Shown here in pieces: positions 48,368 to 56,808 of a stretch of DNA of 64,000 nt. A model generated the notes under the pieces. The model saw nothing but the letters and a program-made list of their open reading frames with translations. It did no database searches and was not told the origin of the DNA. Numbering within the stretch: position 1 is the stretch's first letter; the number at the start of each line of letters is the position of its first letter. This DNA is from Roseiarcus sp963787135 (lineage in GTDB: Bacteria > Pseudomonadota > Alphaproteobacteria > Rhizobiales > Beijerinckiaceae): assembly GCA_963787135.1 (NCBI GenBank), contig CAWBBW010000017.1, forward strand, positions 1 to 64,000, written 5' to 3'. Both the position numbers and the translations under genes were made by a program.

Positions 48368-49144
48368 TCAATCGCGGTTTAAACGGCGAGCAATATAGAG
48401 ATGTGTTTCATAATCCAGGGTGAGTTCTCCGCCCTGAGCGTCAATTGCCTTGGCAATTTCACCGAGCATCTCTTCGCGTTTCGCGGGTTCCATCATCACA
48501 TACTCCGGTCTCGTGCGTAAGAAATCGGTGAAGCCTAATGTCGTGCGTTGCCACTTCCACGGATACCTTCTGTGCTCGACCGACCCGAATAGCCCTGATT
48601 CGTCAAACCATCCTTTGAACGGGCCAATAGGTAGGTACCCAGCTTCCGGCGGCGGGCCCCACTTGCCGGTTCGGCGCAGGTAAATGTCCTCGAACTGCGC
48701 GAGTAACTCGGTGGGCAGTCCGACCGGGACGTTTCCAAACACCGCGAGCGAACCGTTAGGCGAAAGCGCCTCTACGGCTTTCGTAAACCGCATCTCCGGG
48801 GACACCCAGTGCCATGACTGCGCGGCGACAATCAGTCGGAACGCTCCTTGGTTCGTTGGCCATGCCTCGAACGTCGTCTCCAGCAACTCAACATTGCTGA
48901 AGCCTGCCAAGTCCTCACGTGCGCCACGGAGCATTTCTGGTCCGGGATCCATCGCGACAATCGGGAAGCCACGCTTGGCAAAGCCTATTGTTGCCTGGCC
49001 CGTGCCACAGCCAACTTCGAGAATGTGGTCGCCTTGCTTGAGATCGGCGTATGAGACGACATCCTCAATGAGGGCCTCGGGATAGCTCGGACGCGCAACC
49101 TTATACACGTTCGCGATCTGATCGAATGCAAAGCGCTCTTCCAT
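48368..49144 (-). CDS. Class I SAM-dependent methyltransferase
   Basis: 258 residues from ATG 49144 (leader from 49210 is not conserved). Motif I ILEVGCGTGQATIGFAKRGF, motif II region VAMDPGPEMLRGAREDLAG, and AAQSWHWVSPEMRFTKAVEA (the SWHW motif of the family) place it with Methyltransf_11-type enzymes of about 255 residues acting on small molecules. Substrate unknown. It lies between the IS3 and IS630-type elements and could be cargo of an island; GC and codon use look a little lower than the core genes. Confidence 0.85.
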   Translation of the reverse strand: MEERFAFDQIANVYKVARPSYPEALIEDVVSYADLKQGDHILEVGCGTGQATIGFAKRGFPIVAMDPGPEMLRGAREDLAGFSNVELLETTFEAWPTNQGAFRLIVAAQSWHWVSPEMRFTKAVEALSPNGSLAVFGNVPVGLPTELLAQFEDIYLRRTGKWGPPPEAGYLPIGPFKGWFDESGLFGSVEHRRYPWKWQRTTLGFTDFLRTRPEYVMMEPAKREEMLGEIAKAIDAQGGELTLDYETHLYIARRLNRD

Positions 49145-49250
49145 GAACGTCCTCGACAAAAAAACGACCGGGCTTGACCTTAAGGCTGGTCTCCATGCCG
49201 CCCTACGCAAAGGCTTCTGATGTCGTCACCGTAGCGACACTGAAAAACTA

Positions 49251-50353
49251 GTTCAAGAAGAAAGGAGAGGTGTAAGATGCTTGATACGCGAGACGAGGAG
49301 ATATGAGGAGAGGAGAAGAGAGATAGAGCTGTCGATCGGAGAAGAGGATTGGCGAGGCTGTTGAAGAGAGCTAGAGAACGGAGAAGAGAGAGGGTAGAGC
49401 GAGCGAGAATGCTGTGGCTACGGAAGGACCTCGTCTTGCGGTGGGTCAAGCTTGGGAGTGCATCAACAGACGGTACAGCGCTGCAGAGCGAGCGCTGGCA
49501 TGGTGCAATGGCGGCGCTCGACGATCGAGAGCAGGAGCGACGATCACTGCGAGGACAGGACATGGCTGGCTCTCTGGCCTGCGCAGGGCGAAGGACAGGG
49601 CTATCCGCACGAAGTGGACGACGCGGCCTGGCTCGACAAGCGCGCGAGCAGGACCCCGAAGGGCACGCCGCGGCAAGCTGGCAGGGCACTGTGCAAGACC
49701 AAAGAGCAGGAGAAAAGCCGCACAAGGTGCGCTACACGGAACGCCGCGACCGAGCAAAGCAAGAGGCGGAAGTCTGTGCGCACGCGAGGCAAGGTGAAAA
49801 GAGACGCGGCGCACGAAGAAGAAGCGAGCGACGCGGTGGCGAGACCAAGACGAGAAACCCGGCACCAGGCGACGCCGCGACGCCCGGACGAGAGCCGGCG
49901 CGCAAGCGACACGCGCGCGACAAGAAAAAAGCGCCACGGCACGGCAGCGCTGGCGGGCAACGACCTGCCAACGGCGCGGACACGCTCTGGCAAGGAACGC
50001 CACCGCAGCCGCGAAACAACGAACCCAAGCCCGATGCCGCCATCCAGCCACACGGCATCAGCTGACGCGACAAACAAACCGCGCACATCCAAGGAAAAAA
50101 AGCGGCAAGAAGAGCAGCACGACGGCCGCTACGAAAACACCACACGCCCAAGCACGGCTCCTGGCTCAAACACGACGAGGGCTCTCCAAGCTAGAGCTCC
50201 GTCCTGCGCCACATCCGCGTCGCATCGAAACAGGAACTCAAGCAGCGCATCATCGCCGCAATGGACGAGTTCAACCGACACCGCGTCGTCCAACTTGGTC
50301 CTATAAACTGGACAACGCGTTTGATAAGATTAGAAAATTGGAAAAGATGAAAC
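49251..50353 (+). mobile_element. IS630-family element with T-depleted, frameshifted transposase
   Basis: The 3' end is clean: KHGSWL in one frame and then LRHIRVASKQELKQRI, IAAMDEFNRH and WSYKLD in the next, the standard ending of IS630-family transposases. Upstream, pieces of the same protein appear in alternating frames: GVHQQTVQRC, AALDDR, RTWL, GYPHEV, KPHKVRY, ERRD, RHGT and ERHRSRE. The element is bounded by TA at 49249-49250 and 50354-50355, with weakly matching ends (GTTCAAGAAG and GTTTCATCTTTT). The plus strand is nearly free of T over 49741-49980 (7 of 240 by my count), and the first ~180 bases are purine-rich. See findings. No intact gene. Confidence 0.75.
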
Positions 50354-50590
50354 TAGTGGGCGTAGTCGGGTGTCGTCGTCTCTCAAAAGGTCCTCGATTC
50401 TCGGCCTGAATCGCGTGGTAGATTATTTGATTTCTGGACCGCATCCAACGACAGCATTCCGACGCTTCCCGCCCGTCCATAGCGCCGATCTTGAAGGTGC
50501 GCTCAGGGTCGAGTTTACCCCTTCGGCGCGAAGTCGGGGAACGATGCGCGAAGCGGTCAAAGTGGATCTCGCCTCGGGCGTCGCGGTTGG

Positions 50591-50788
50591 TCAAGGACCG
50601 AGGGTCGCCGCAGGAAATGTCTCGTAAAGCCCGAACACAGCCGCCAGGCCCTCCCCGAGGAGAAGGAGGAAGCCGACCGCGCAGACCAACAACCCGATCC
50701 AACCCACCACGTCAGCGACGAGAGGTAAAAATTCGTACGAACCCTGGGAGCGGTCGCTGTAACCGGTACGATCCTTGAGGCTGGCCAT
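50591..50788 (-). CDS. Small single-pass membrane protein
   Basis: 65 residues from ATG 50788, with AAGGAGGCGG upstream, a strong ribosome binding site. N-terminal hydrophilic part with SDRSQGSYEF, then one membrane helix VADVVGWIGLLVCAVGFLLL and a short tail ending FPAATLGP. No family recognised. It lies alone, upstream of the non-coding interval 50789-51172. Confidence 0.6.
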   Translation of the reverse strand: MASLKDRTGYSDRSQGSYEFLPLVADVVGWIGLLVCAVGFLLLLGEGLAAVFGLYETFPAATLGP

Positions 50789-51172
50789 GAACCGCCTCCT
50801 TGAATGATCGAAGCCCCCGCTACTTTCACCAGATCATTTTGTTCGGCGGATCGCTGTGACGCGCGTCACAGGGCGGCGGCTGACGAGACGCAGTTTGCAC
50901 CGCTCGCGCCCGTTCCGAGGTATTTGCGTCGTCGATTCGATGAAAAGGTCAGCGGCGATCCGGTTAATTTAGCGATGTTCACGTTATGATCTCGCCAGAT
51001 TCGGCTGTTGGCCGCTCAGCGGCGATTGAGTAAGCCTTCTCTGGAGTGGCGGTGCAGAGCCGGGCCTCGAAGAGATCGAGAGTTAAGTGAAGCCGAATAA
51101 CCTTTGGACCCATTGAAACCGAAACGGGCTTCTAGACGTTCTCTAGCGGCCCTAGCTGGAGATTGCAGCGGT
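50789..51172. other. Non-coding interval, ~380 bases
   Basis: Between the divergent starts of the small membrane protein and the zinc-ribbon protein. No repeat or terminator recognised. Contains GTGACGCGCGTCAC at about 50858-50871, a perfect 14-bp palindrome that could be an operator. An ORF at 50804 is short and without protein-like features. Confidence 0.35.
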
Positions 51173-51418
51173 ATGTACAACGACGACAACTCTTGGCCCG
51201 TCAAATGCCCGAGATGCCACCACGGATTCACGGAGTCCATTGGCAGCATCAAATCGCGTTTAGCCTCGAGCTGCCCTGTGTGCTCGTTGGATTTTGCTCA
51301 TTGTGAAACGCAGTTTTCCGTCACACTCTCTGAGGCCCGGAGAGGCCGGCATAACCCTTGGTGGGAAATACTCGCGTCCCTCAAGTCTGTTGGTCAGGGT
51401 TACGACCGCCCGAATTAG
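51173..51418 (+). CDS. Small zinc-ribbon protein
   Basis: 81 residues from ATG 51173 (GGAG about 12 bases upstream; in-frame starts at 51104 lack support). MYNDDNSWPVKCPRCHHGFT and ASSCPVCSLDFAH give a C-x2-C...C-x2-C zinc ribbon with extra His, followed by VTLSEARRGRHNPWW. Resembles the many small Rhizobiales zinc-finger proteins of unknown function. Stands alone, upstream of a regulator in the opposite direction. Confidence 0.6.
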   Translation: MYNDDNSWPVKCPRCHHGFTESIGSIKSRLASSCPVCSLDFAHCETQFSVTLSEARRGRHNPWWEILASLKSVGQGYDRPN

Positions 51419-51498
51419 GCTCCGGGTCCAATAATAGATCGGCCAGGGATGCGATATGCAGCGGGATATGTCTGCTTAGCGCCGGCCGCGGCGTCAAC

Positions 51499-52263
51499 TT
51501 AATCAGGCAAGCCGCTCAAAGCGGTCTGCGATTTGATGGCCACTTCCGTACGGTTCTTCGCGTTCAATTTCTTCATGACGCGACGCACGTGAACTTTGAC
51601 GGTGCTTTCACACATACCAAGCTCATAGGCGATGACTTTATTCGACTTGCCGCGCTGGATCGCTCGAACGACCGCGAGTTCCCGGGGCGTGACCGCTCCG
51701 GACGGCTGCGGCGTCCCGGACCCGCGCTCCCCCTGCCAACTGCTCGTGAGCAAATAGTCAATCGGGACATACGTCCCTCCCGCCAGAACAAAGCGCACCG
51801 CCTCGATTGTGATGTCCAATCCCAGGGTTATTGGGATGTATCCTTGTGCCCCATGCGAAATGGCGGCCTTGGCCCTTTCGGGGCCACTAGTGGTGGCCAG
51901 GACGACCACCGGCGTCCCGGGCGCGATCTGAGAGAGACTCTTGAAGACGTTCGCGCCTTCGTCGTTAGTATCTTCGATTTCAGAGAGTAAAATCAATTTC
52001 GGCTGCTTGCGGCATTTCCGCTGCAATTCGACGGCGTCCGAAAACGTTTCGATTTGCAAGGGAAACGCGGGCAGCATGCTTCGCCGAATACACTCCCCTA
52101 TGAAGGTGCGGCTTTCGATCACGGCGATAAATTCGTCAGCTGTCGGACTGCCGATTTCAGCGGGGCCACCCAACTCAATTTCTCTGGAGCGGGCTACAGT
52201 CTCGAGAAACGGTGTCCGCGCCTGATTCCCGTCAACTTGGATAAGAGGGGTATTGTCACTCAC
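51499..52263 (-). CDS. LuxR-family regulator with degenerate receiver domain
   Basis: 254 residues. C-terminal GerE/LuxR helix-turn-helix: VTPRELAVVRAIQRGKSNKV, IAYELGMCESTVKVHVRRVM, KKLNAKNRTEVA. The N-terminal ~150 residues look like a response-regulator receiver (FIAVIESRTFIGECIRRSML, then KLILLSEIED, PGTPVVVLATTSGPERAKAA, GAQGYIPITL), but the phospho-acceptor Asp at the end of beta-3 is replaced by Ser (ILLSE). It is probably controlled without phosphorylation or by another ligand. Divergent from the protease gene (intergenic ~320 bases). Confidence 0.85.
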   Translation of the reverse strand: MSDNTPLIQVDGNQARTPFLETVARSREIELGGPAEIGSPTADEFIAVIESRTFIGECIRRSMLPAFPLQIETFSDAVELQRKCRKQPKLILLSEIEDTNDEGANVFKSLSQIAPGTPVVVLATTSGPERAKAAISHGAQGYIPITLGLDITIEAVRFVLAGGTYVPIDYLLTSSWQGERGSGTPQPSGAVTPRELAVVRAIQRGKSNKVIAYELGMCESTVKVHVRRVMKKLNAKNRTEVAIKSQTALSGLPD

Positions 52264-52584
52264 GATTAGCCTGCCCCCGGAGATTTCGGGCGACGCGCCC
52301 GCAAAAAAACCCCGCCGGTGCGCGCCTTCGACGGCGCAGCCCGACTGTTTAGCATCCTACATTGGTCGATTCAGCGCGCCCTCGTATCAACCGAGCGAGA
52401 CTGCAATCTCCCAGTTGAACTTCCCCTACCGTAACCAGTAGCGCAAAGGTTGCAGCCTGTAAACAGCGTTGGCGCGGCTCCTCCACCGAGCTTACCAACC
52501 TTTCATCCTCCCGCCATCCGAGCGTAAGCGCCGTTGGCCCATATGATCTCCATCAAGCCGGTCCCGGGGGTCGGCAGTTCCAGA
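52264..52584. other. Non-coding interval, ~320 bases
   Basis: Divergent promoter region of the LuxR-type gene and the Do-type protease. Contains GC-rich sequence with AAAAAAACCCCGCC at about 52303-52316. No clear -35/-10 pair. Small ORFs here (52253-52441) do not look coding. Confidence 0.35.
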
Positions 52585-54117
52585 ATGGAGAACTCAAAAG
52601 TGACCAATTCTCTCTTGCCGCCGGCCGGCCGGAAGTCGTTCCGCAGCGTGCTGCTCGGAGCCGTCGCGCTTGCCGCCGTCGGCGGTCTGACGATCGAGGC
52701 GCTGCCGGTCGCGACCCATCCCGCTTTCGCCGCCGCAGCCACGGTTTCGGCCGGCCCCGCGTCGTTCGCCGACGTCGTCGACCACGTCAAGGGCGCGGTG
52801 GTCTCGGTCAAGGTCAAGATCGACCAGTCGAAGGCCTCGTTCGACGGCGAGGACTCGCAGTCGCAGCCGATGCCGAACTTCCCCAAAGGCGGCCCGATGG
52901 AGAAATTCTTCCGCCAGTTCGGCGAGCGCGGCTTCGGCGGGCAGGAGCACGACCAGCCCCGCATGGCGATGGCCCAGGGCTCCGGCTTCTTCATTTCCGC
53001 CGACGGCTACATCGTCACCAACAATCACGTCGTCGACCACGCCAAGGACGTGACGATCACCACGACTGACGGCAAGACGATCCCGGCGCGCGTCATCGGC
53101 ACCGATCCGAAGACCGATCTCGCGCTGCTCAAGGTCACCGAAGGCGGCGACTATCCGTTCGTGTCCTTCGCCTCGCAGGCGCCCCGCGTCGGCGACTGGG
53201 TGATCGCGGTCGGCAATCCGTTCGGCCTCGGCGGCACGGTCACCGCCGGCATCGTCTCGGCGCGCGGCCGCGACATCGGCTCGGGCCCCTATGACGACTT
53301 CCTGCAGATCGACGCTCCGGTGAACCACGGCAATTCCGGCGGCCCGACCTTCAACGCCAACGGCGAAGTGGTCGGCGTCAACACCGCCATCTTCTCGCCC
53401 TCGGGCGGCAGCGTCGGCATCGGCTTCGCCGTCGCCAGCGACGTCGCCAAGAGCGTGATCCAGTCGTTGAAGGACGACGGCAAGGTCGCCCGCGGCTGGC
53501 TCGGCGTGCAGATCCAGCCGGTGACCCAGGACATCGCCGACAGCATGGGCCTCAAGGAGAGCAAGGGCGCGCTGGTCGACAAGGCCGAGAAGGATTCGCC
53601 CGCAGCGGCGGCCGGCCTCAAGGACGGCGACGTGATCACCTCGGTCAACGGCGAAGCGGTCGCCGATTCGCATGATCTTGCCCGCAAGATCGCCGCGCTC
53701 GGGCCGAAGAAGGAGGCCGATCTTGCGATCATCCGCAACGGTTCGACCCAGACCATGAAGGTGACGCTGGGCGCCATGCAGGACGAGAAGCAGGCGATGG
53801 CCGATACGCCGGAGGCGCATGCGAAAGACGCGATGGCGAAATACGGCATGTCGCTCGAGCCCGCGACTGCGGTCGAGGGCGCCGGCAAGACCGGCGTCGT
53901 CGTCGCCGACGTCGATCCGGACGGCGCGGCCGCGCAGAAGGGCATCGCCACCGGCGACGTCATCCTGCAGGTCGCCGGCAAGCCGGTGTCCAATCCGTCC
54001 GACGTGACGGCCGCGATCGACGCCGCCAAGTCCGGCGGCAAGAAGTCGGTGCTGATGCAGGTCAAGACAGCCGACAGCACGCGCTTCGTCGCGCTGTCGA
54101 CCGAAGCCGTCTCGTAA
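52585..54117 (+). CDS. Do/DegP-family periplasmic serine protease
   Basis: About 511 residues. Start ATG 52585 (MENSKVTNSLLP) is preferred; ATG 52543 and TTG 52534 are possible. Signal/anchor: SVLLGAVALAAVGGLTIEAL before AFAAAATVSA. Protease domain with the full triad: VTNNHVVDHA (His), DPKTDLALLKV (Asp), HGNSGGPTFNANGE (Ser). Two PDZ domains follow (GWLGVQIQPVTQDIADSMGL and GKTGVVVADVDPDG). This is a DegP/MucD-type chaperone-protease for misfolded envelope proteins. The 3' ~380 bases plus the downstream hairpin are repeated at 59714-60190. Confidence 0.95.
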   Translation: MENSKVTNSLLPPAGRKSFRSVLLGAVALAAVGGLTIEALPVATHPAFAAAATVSAGPASFADVVDHVKGAVVSVKVKIDQSKASFDGEDSQSQPMPNFPKGGPMEKFFRQFGERGFGGQEHDQPRMAMAQGSGFFISADGYIVTNNHVVDHAKDVTITTTDGKTIPARVIGTDPKTDLALLKVTEGGDYPFVSFASQAPRVGDWVIAVGNPFGLGGTVTAGIVSARGRDIGSGPYDDFLQIDAPVNHGNSGGPTFNANGEVVGVNTAIFSPSGGSVGIGFAVASDVAKSVIQSLKDDGKVARGWLGVQIQPVTQDIADSMGLKESKGALVDKAEKDSPAAAAGLKDGDVITSVNGEAVADSHDLARKIAALGPKKEADLAIIRNGSTQTMKVTLGAMQDEKQAMADTPEAHAKDAMAKYGMSLEPATAVEGAGKTGVVVADVDPDGAAAQKGIATGDVILQVAGKPVSNPSDVTAAIDAAKSGGKKSVLMQVKTADSTRFVALSTEAVS

Positions 54118-54213
54118 CCCGAGCGGCGGGTCTGGCGGGGAGGCCGGCGTTCCGCTTCGCCGCGCATGACGCCAGACCATGCGGCAGGCCGGTTCCCCCT
54201 AACCGGCCTGCCG
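53736..54213. repeat. Direct repeat copy 1 (protease 3' end plus terminator)
   Basis: 478 bases from CAACGGTTCGACCC to the end of the downstream hairpin, repeated at 59714-60190. By eye I count about a dozen substitutions and one missing C, so identity is about 97%. It covers the second PDZ domain, the stop, the spacer, and the terminator stem. Confidence 0.9.
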
Positions 54214-54214
54214 C
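54181..54214. terminator. Perfect 14-bp hairpin terminator between convergent genes
   Basis: GCGGCAGGCCGGTT (54181-54194), loop CCCCCT, AACCGGCCTGCCGC (54201-54214). It lies 64 bases after the protease stop and 39 before the convergent ABC-transporter gene end, and could serve both directions; the flank has only short T runs. The same structure is found at 60158-60191. Confidence 0.8.
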
Positions 54215-54252
54215 TCTTCCGTCGAGCCGCCTCGCGGACCCTTCGCACCCAT

Positions 54253-54951
54253 CTAGACGCCGAGGTAGCGCTGCAGGAGGTCGGGCTGCGCCTTTATCTC
54301 CGCGGCGGGGCCTTCATGTGCGATATGGCCGTTGTTGATGATGTAGACGCGCTGCGCCAACGCAAGCGTCGCGGCCAGGTTTTGTTCGACCAGGACGATG
54401 GTCTGCCCGGTTCGCGCGAGCTCACGGCACGTCCTCACCAGATCCTGGACGATGACGGGGGCGAGACCCTCGAACGGCTCATCAAGCAGGATGATCTTCG
54501 GATCGCGCACGAGAGCGCGCGCGATCGCCAACATCTGCTGCTCGCCCCCGGAAAGGTCGGTCCCGCGGCTGGTGCGCCGCTCCTTCAGCCGCGGGAACAT
54601 CTCGTAAATGCGCTCGAGCGGCCATTTGTTCTTAGCGGTTAACCCGGCAAGAATGACATTCTCTTCAACGTTCAGGCTGCCGAAGATCCGCCGATCCTCG
54701 TGCACAAGCTGCATGCCGAGCCCCGCGATGTTGTGAGCCTTCCGCCCGACAAGCTCAACGCCGTCGAGCTTGATGCTGCCCGTACGTCGCTCGACGATGC
54801 CCATCAGGCTCTTGAGAGTTGTGCTCTTGCCTGCGCCGTTCCTGCCGAGAAGAGCCACCGCCTCGTGCTTCTCGACACGCAGCGTGACGTCGAAGAGGAT
54901 ATGGCTCTCGCCGTAGTAGCTGTTCAGTCCGTTGACTTCGAGCAGGCTCAT
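54253..54951 (-). CDS. livF: ABC transporter ATP-binding protein, LivF type
   Basis: 232 residues. Walker A LLGRNGAGKSTTLKSL, signature DLSGGEQQMLAIARAL, Walker B IILLDEPFEGLAP, and H-loop region VLVEQN. The N-terminus LLEVNGLNSYYGESHILFDV and C-terminal AEIKAQPDLLQRYLGV are typical of LivF. Energises branched-chain amino acid/amide-type import. Its start overlaps the upstream fused permease-ATPase gene by 4 bases (ATGA), as in coupled translation. Confidence 0.92.
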   Translation of the reverse strand: MSLLEVNGLNSYYGESHILFDVTLRVEKHEAVALLGRNGAGKSTTLKSLMGIVERRTGSIKLDGVELVGRKAHNIAGLGMQLVHEDRRIFGSLNVEENVILAGLTAKNKWPLERIYEMFPRLKERRTSRGTDLSGGEQQMLAIARALVRDPKIILLDEPFEGLAPVIVQDLVRTCRELARTGQTIVLVEQNLAATLALAQRVYIINNGHIAHEGPAAEIKAQPDLLQRYLGV

Positions 54952-56795
54952 GCCGCCTCTCCGCGAACGCCGCCGAGATAGGCCTCCTGTACCTTGGGAT
55001 TGGTCCTGATCTCGTCAGGCGCGCCCTCGACCAGCACGCGGCCTTCCTGCAGCACAGTGACTTTTCCGACCAGCTCAAATAGCGAGTCCATGTCATGGTC
55101 GATGATGATCACCGTGCGGCCGCGCGCGATCGACTTGAGCAAGGCGACCGTGTCGATGCGCTCTCGTGGACTCATGCCCGCAAGCGGCTCGTCGAGCAGG
55201 AGCAGGCTCGGTAAGGTCGCCAGCGCTAGCCCAATCTCGAGCCGCCGCTTCTCGCCGTAGGGCAGCTCGGACACAGGCGTATCCGGCCGCTTGGTCAGAT
55301 TGACGAGCGCCAGAGTCTGTTCGACCTGCTCGTCGAGGCCGGGAATGCTGCGCAAACTTCGGAACAGGTCGAGCTTGAACTCGCCCCGGATCTGGCCCAG
55401 CGCCGCGATCCGGAGGTTCTGCCTAACCGTCAGGCGATCGAAAAGCTGATTGATCTGATAGCTCTTGGTGAGCCCGCGCTGGCAGACACGGGTGACGCTC
55501 ATCCCGGTGATATCGCGTCCTTCGAACACGATCCTGCCCGAAGTGGGCGGAACCTCGCAGGTCAGCATCTTGAACAAGGTGCTCTTGCCTGCCCCGTTTG
55601 GCCCGATGATGCCGCGAATTTCGCCGTGATTGACGACGAAATCGATGTCGCTGTTGGCCACCAGTCCGCCATAGCGCTTGGTAAGGCCCGTGGCCTTGAG
55701 AATTGGTCCTGACACGTTGTCGGCAGCGTGACGTCGCGCCGGGATCGGTTCGACGTCGGCGCGCGCGGCGGCCAACGATACGGTCGGTCCGGCCGTCGTC
55801 TCGGCGAGCTCCGCCGTTCTCCTGTGGCTCCCCGCCAGCCCCCAGAGGTCGACGATCGCCCCGACAATTCCGCGCCTGAGGAAGCAGACGAGCAGCACGA
55901 ACACGATGCCGAGCACCAGCTTCCAGGTCGCGCCAAGATGCAACGTGTTCTGGAAGAAATCGCTGAGATAGAGCCATACCGTCGCGCCAACCAGCGGCCC
56001 AATCAGCGTGCCCGCGCCGCCGATGGCGGTCTGCATGACAAGCTGGCCGGACGTGTCGAACATGAAGGCATCCGGCGGCATGAAGCCCTGCAAGACGCCG
56101 AGAAGGCCGCCCGCGAAACCGGCATAAACCGCCGCAATCACAAAGGCAGTGAGCTTGTACCCGTGAATGTTGTGGCCGAGCGCCGCCGCGCGCAGCGGAT
56201 TATCGCGCAGCGCGCTCAAGATCGCTCCCACCGGTGAGCGCACGATGCGGAGCGCGATGACCAAGCCGACGAAATACCAGAACGCCAGGAAGGCGTACAT
56301 CGACGAGTCCGAGTCGAAGCGCAGCGTCACAAAACCAAGGTTGAAACTGGGCGTCGGCACGCCCGGCAGGCCGTTCTCTCCGCCCGTGAAGGCCGACAAC
56401 GGATTGAACTCGACGAAGAAGAACACTTCGGCGATCGCCACCGTGATCATGGCGAAGTAGATGCCCGTGCGCCTGAGGGCGATCAAACCGACGAGATAGC
56501 CGACAACGCCCGCAACCAGAGCGCCGATCACAATCGACGTCAGGACATAGGGAAAGTTGGCTTCGGTCATCAGATAGGCGGCGAACATGCCGCCGGTGCC
56601 GAAGAACGCGGACTGACCGAACGACAGAAGGCCGGCATAGCCGAACAGCAGATCGAAGCCGAGCCCGAACAGACCCCATATCAGGACGCGGTTGATGGTG
56701 GTCAGCGAGAAGCCGAGATGTGGCAGCACGAAGGGCGCGGCAATCAGCGCGACGATCGTGAACGCTTCACCGACGAAGGGACGTGTCCTGGTCAT
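54948..56795 (-). CDS. Fused LivM permease-LivG ATPase
   Basis: 615 residues from ATG 56795. Residues ~1-330 form the LivM permease (INRVLIWGLFGLGFDLLFGY, GLLSFGQSAFFGTGGMFAAY, NGLPGVPTPS, LRDNPLRAAALGHNIHGYKL, GGAGTLIGPLVGATVWLYLS). A linker of about 40 residues leads to a LivG ATPase: Walker A IIGPNGAGKSTLFKML, KSYQINQLFDRLTVRQNL, signature ELPYGEKRRLEIGLAL, Walker B LLLLDEPLAGMSP, H-loop IIIDHDM. Such fusions of permease with ATPase are known but are not the rule. It lies between livH and livF. Confidence 0.92.
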   Translation of the reverse strand: MTRTRPFVGEAFTIVALIAAPFVLPHLGFSLTTINRVLIWGLFGLGFDLLFGYAGLLSFGQSAFFGTGGMFAAYLMTEANFPYVLTSIVIGALVAGVVGYLVGLIALRRTGIYFAMITVAIAEVFFFVEFNPLSAFTGGENGLPGVPTPSFNLGFVTLRFDSDSSMYAFLAFWYFVGLVIALRIVRSPVGAILSALRDNPLRAAALGHNIHGYKLTAFVIAAVYAGFAGGLLGVLQGFMPPDAFMFDTSGQLVMQTAIGGAGTLIGPLVGATVWLYLSDFFQNTLHLGATWKLVLGIVFVLLVCFLRRGIVGAIVDLWGLAGSHRRTAELAETTAGPTVSLAAARADVEPIPARRHAADNVSGPILKATGLTKRYGGLVANSDIDFVVNHGEIRGIIGPNGAGKSTLFKMLTCEVPPTSGRIVFEGRDITGMSVTRVCQRGLTKSYQINQLFDRLTVRQNLRIAALGQIRGEFKLDLFRSLRSIPGLDEQVEQTLALVNLTKRPDTPVSELPYGEKRRLEIGLALATLPSLLLLDEPLAGMSPRERIDTVALLKSIARGRTVIIIDHDMDSLFELVGKVTVLQEGRVLVEGAPDEIRTNPKVQEAYLGGVRGEAA

Positions 56796-56808
56796 GAAGG
56801 GACCGCGT

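Noticed and set aside
49741..49980. Diversity-generating retroelement variable region
   Set aside because: Base-specific change is present, but many changes are deletions, the stretch is too long, and no reverse transcriptase or template repeat is visible in the window.
49349..50306. Several overlapping plus- and minus-strand ORFs of 160-285 codons in the purine-rich region
   Set aside because: They are explained as frames of a frameshifted IS630 transposase; long ORFs appear because T-poor DNA has few stop codons on one strand.
50301..50702. Minus ORF of 133 codons
   Set aside because: No recognisable domain, covers the end of the IS630-type element; composition like shadow ORFs.
52594..54180. 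Minus-strand frame of 528 codons across the protease
   Set aside because: Antisense shadow of the Do-type protease; the same is seen opposite its duplicated end at 59531-60157.
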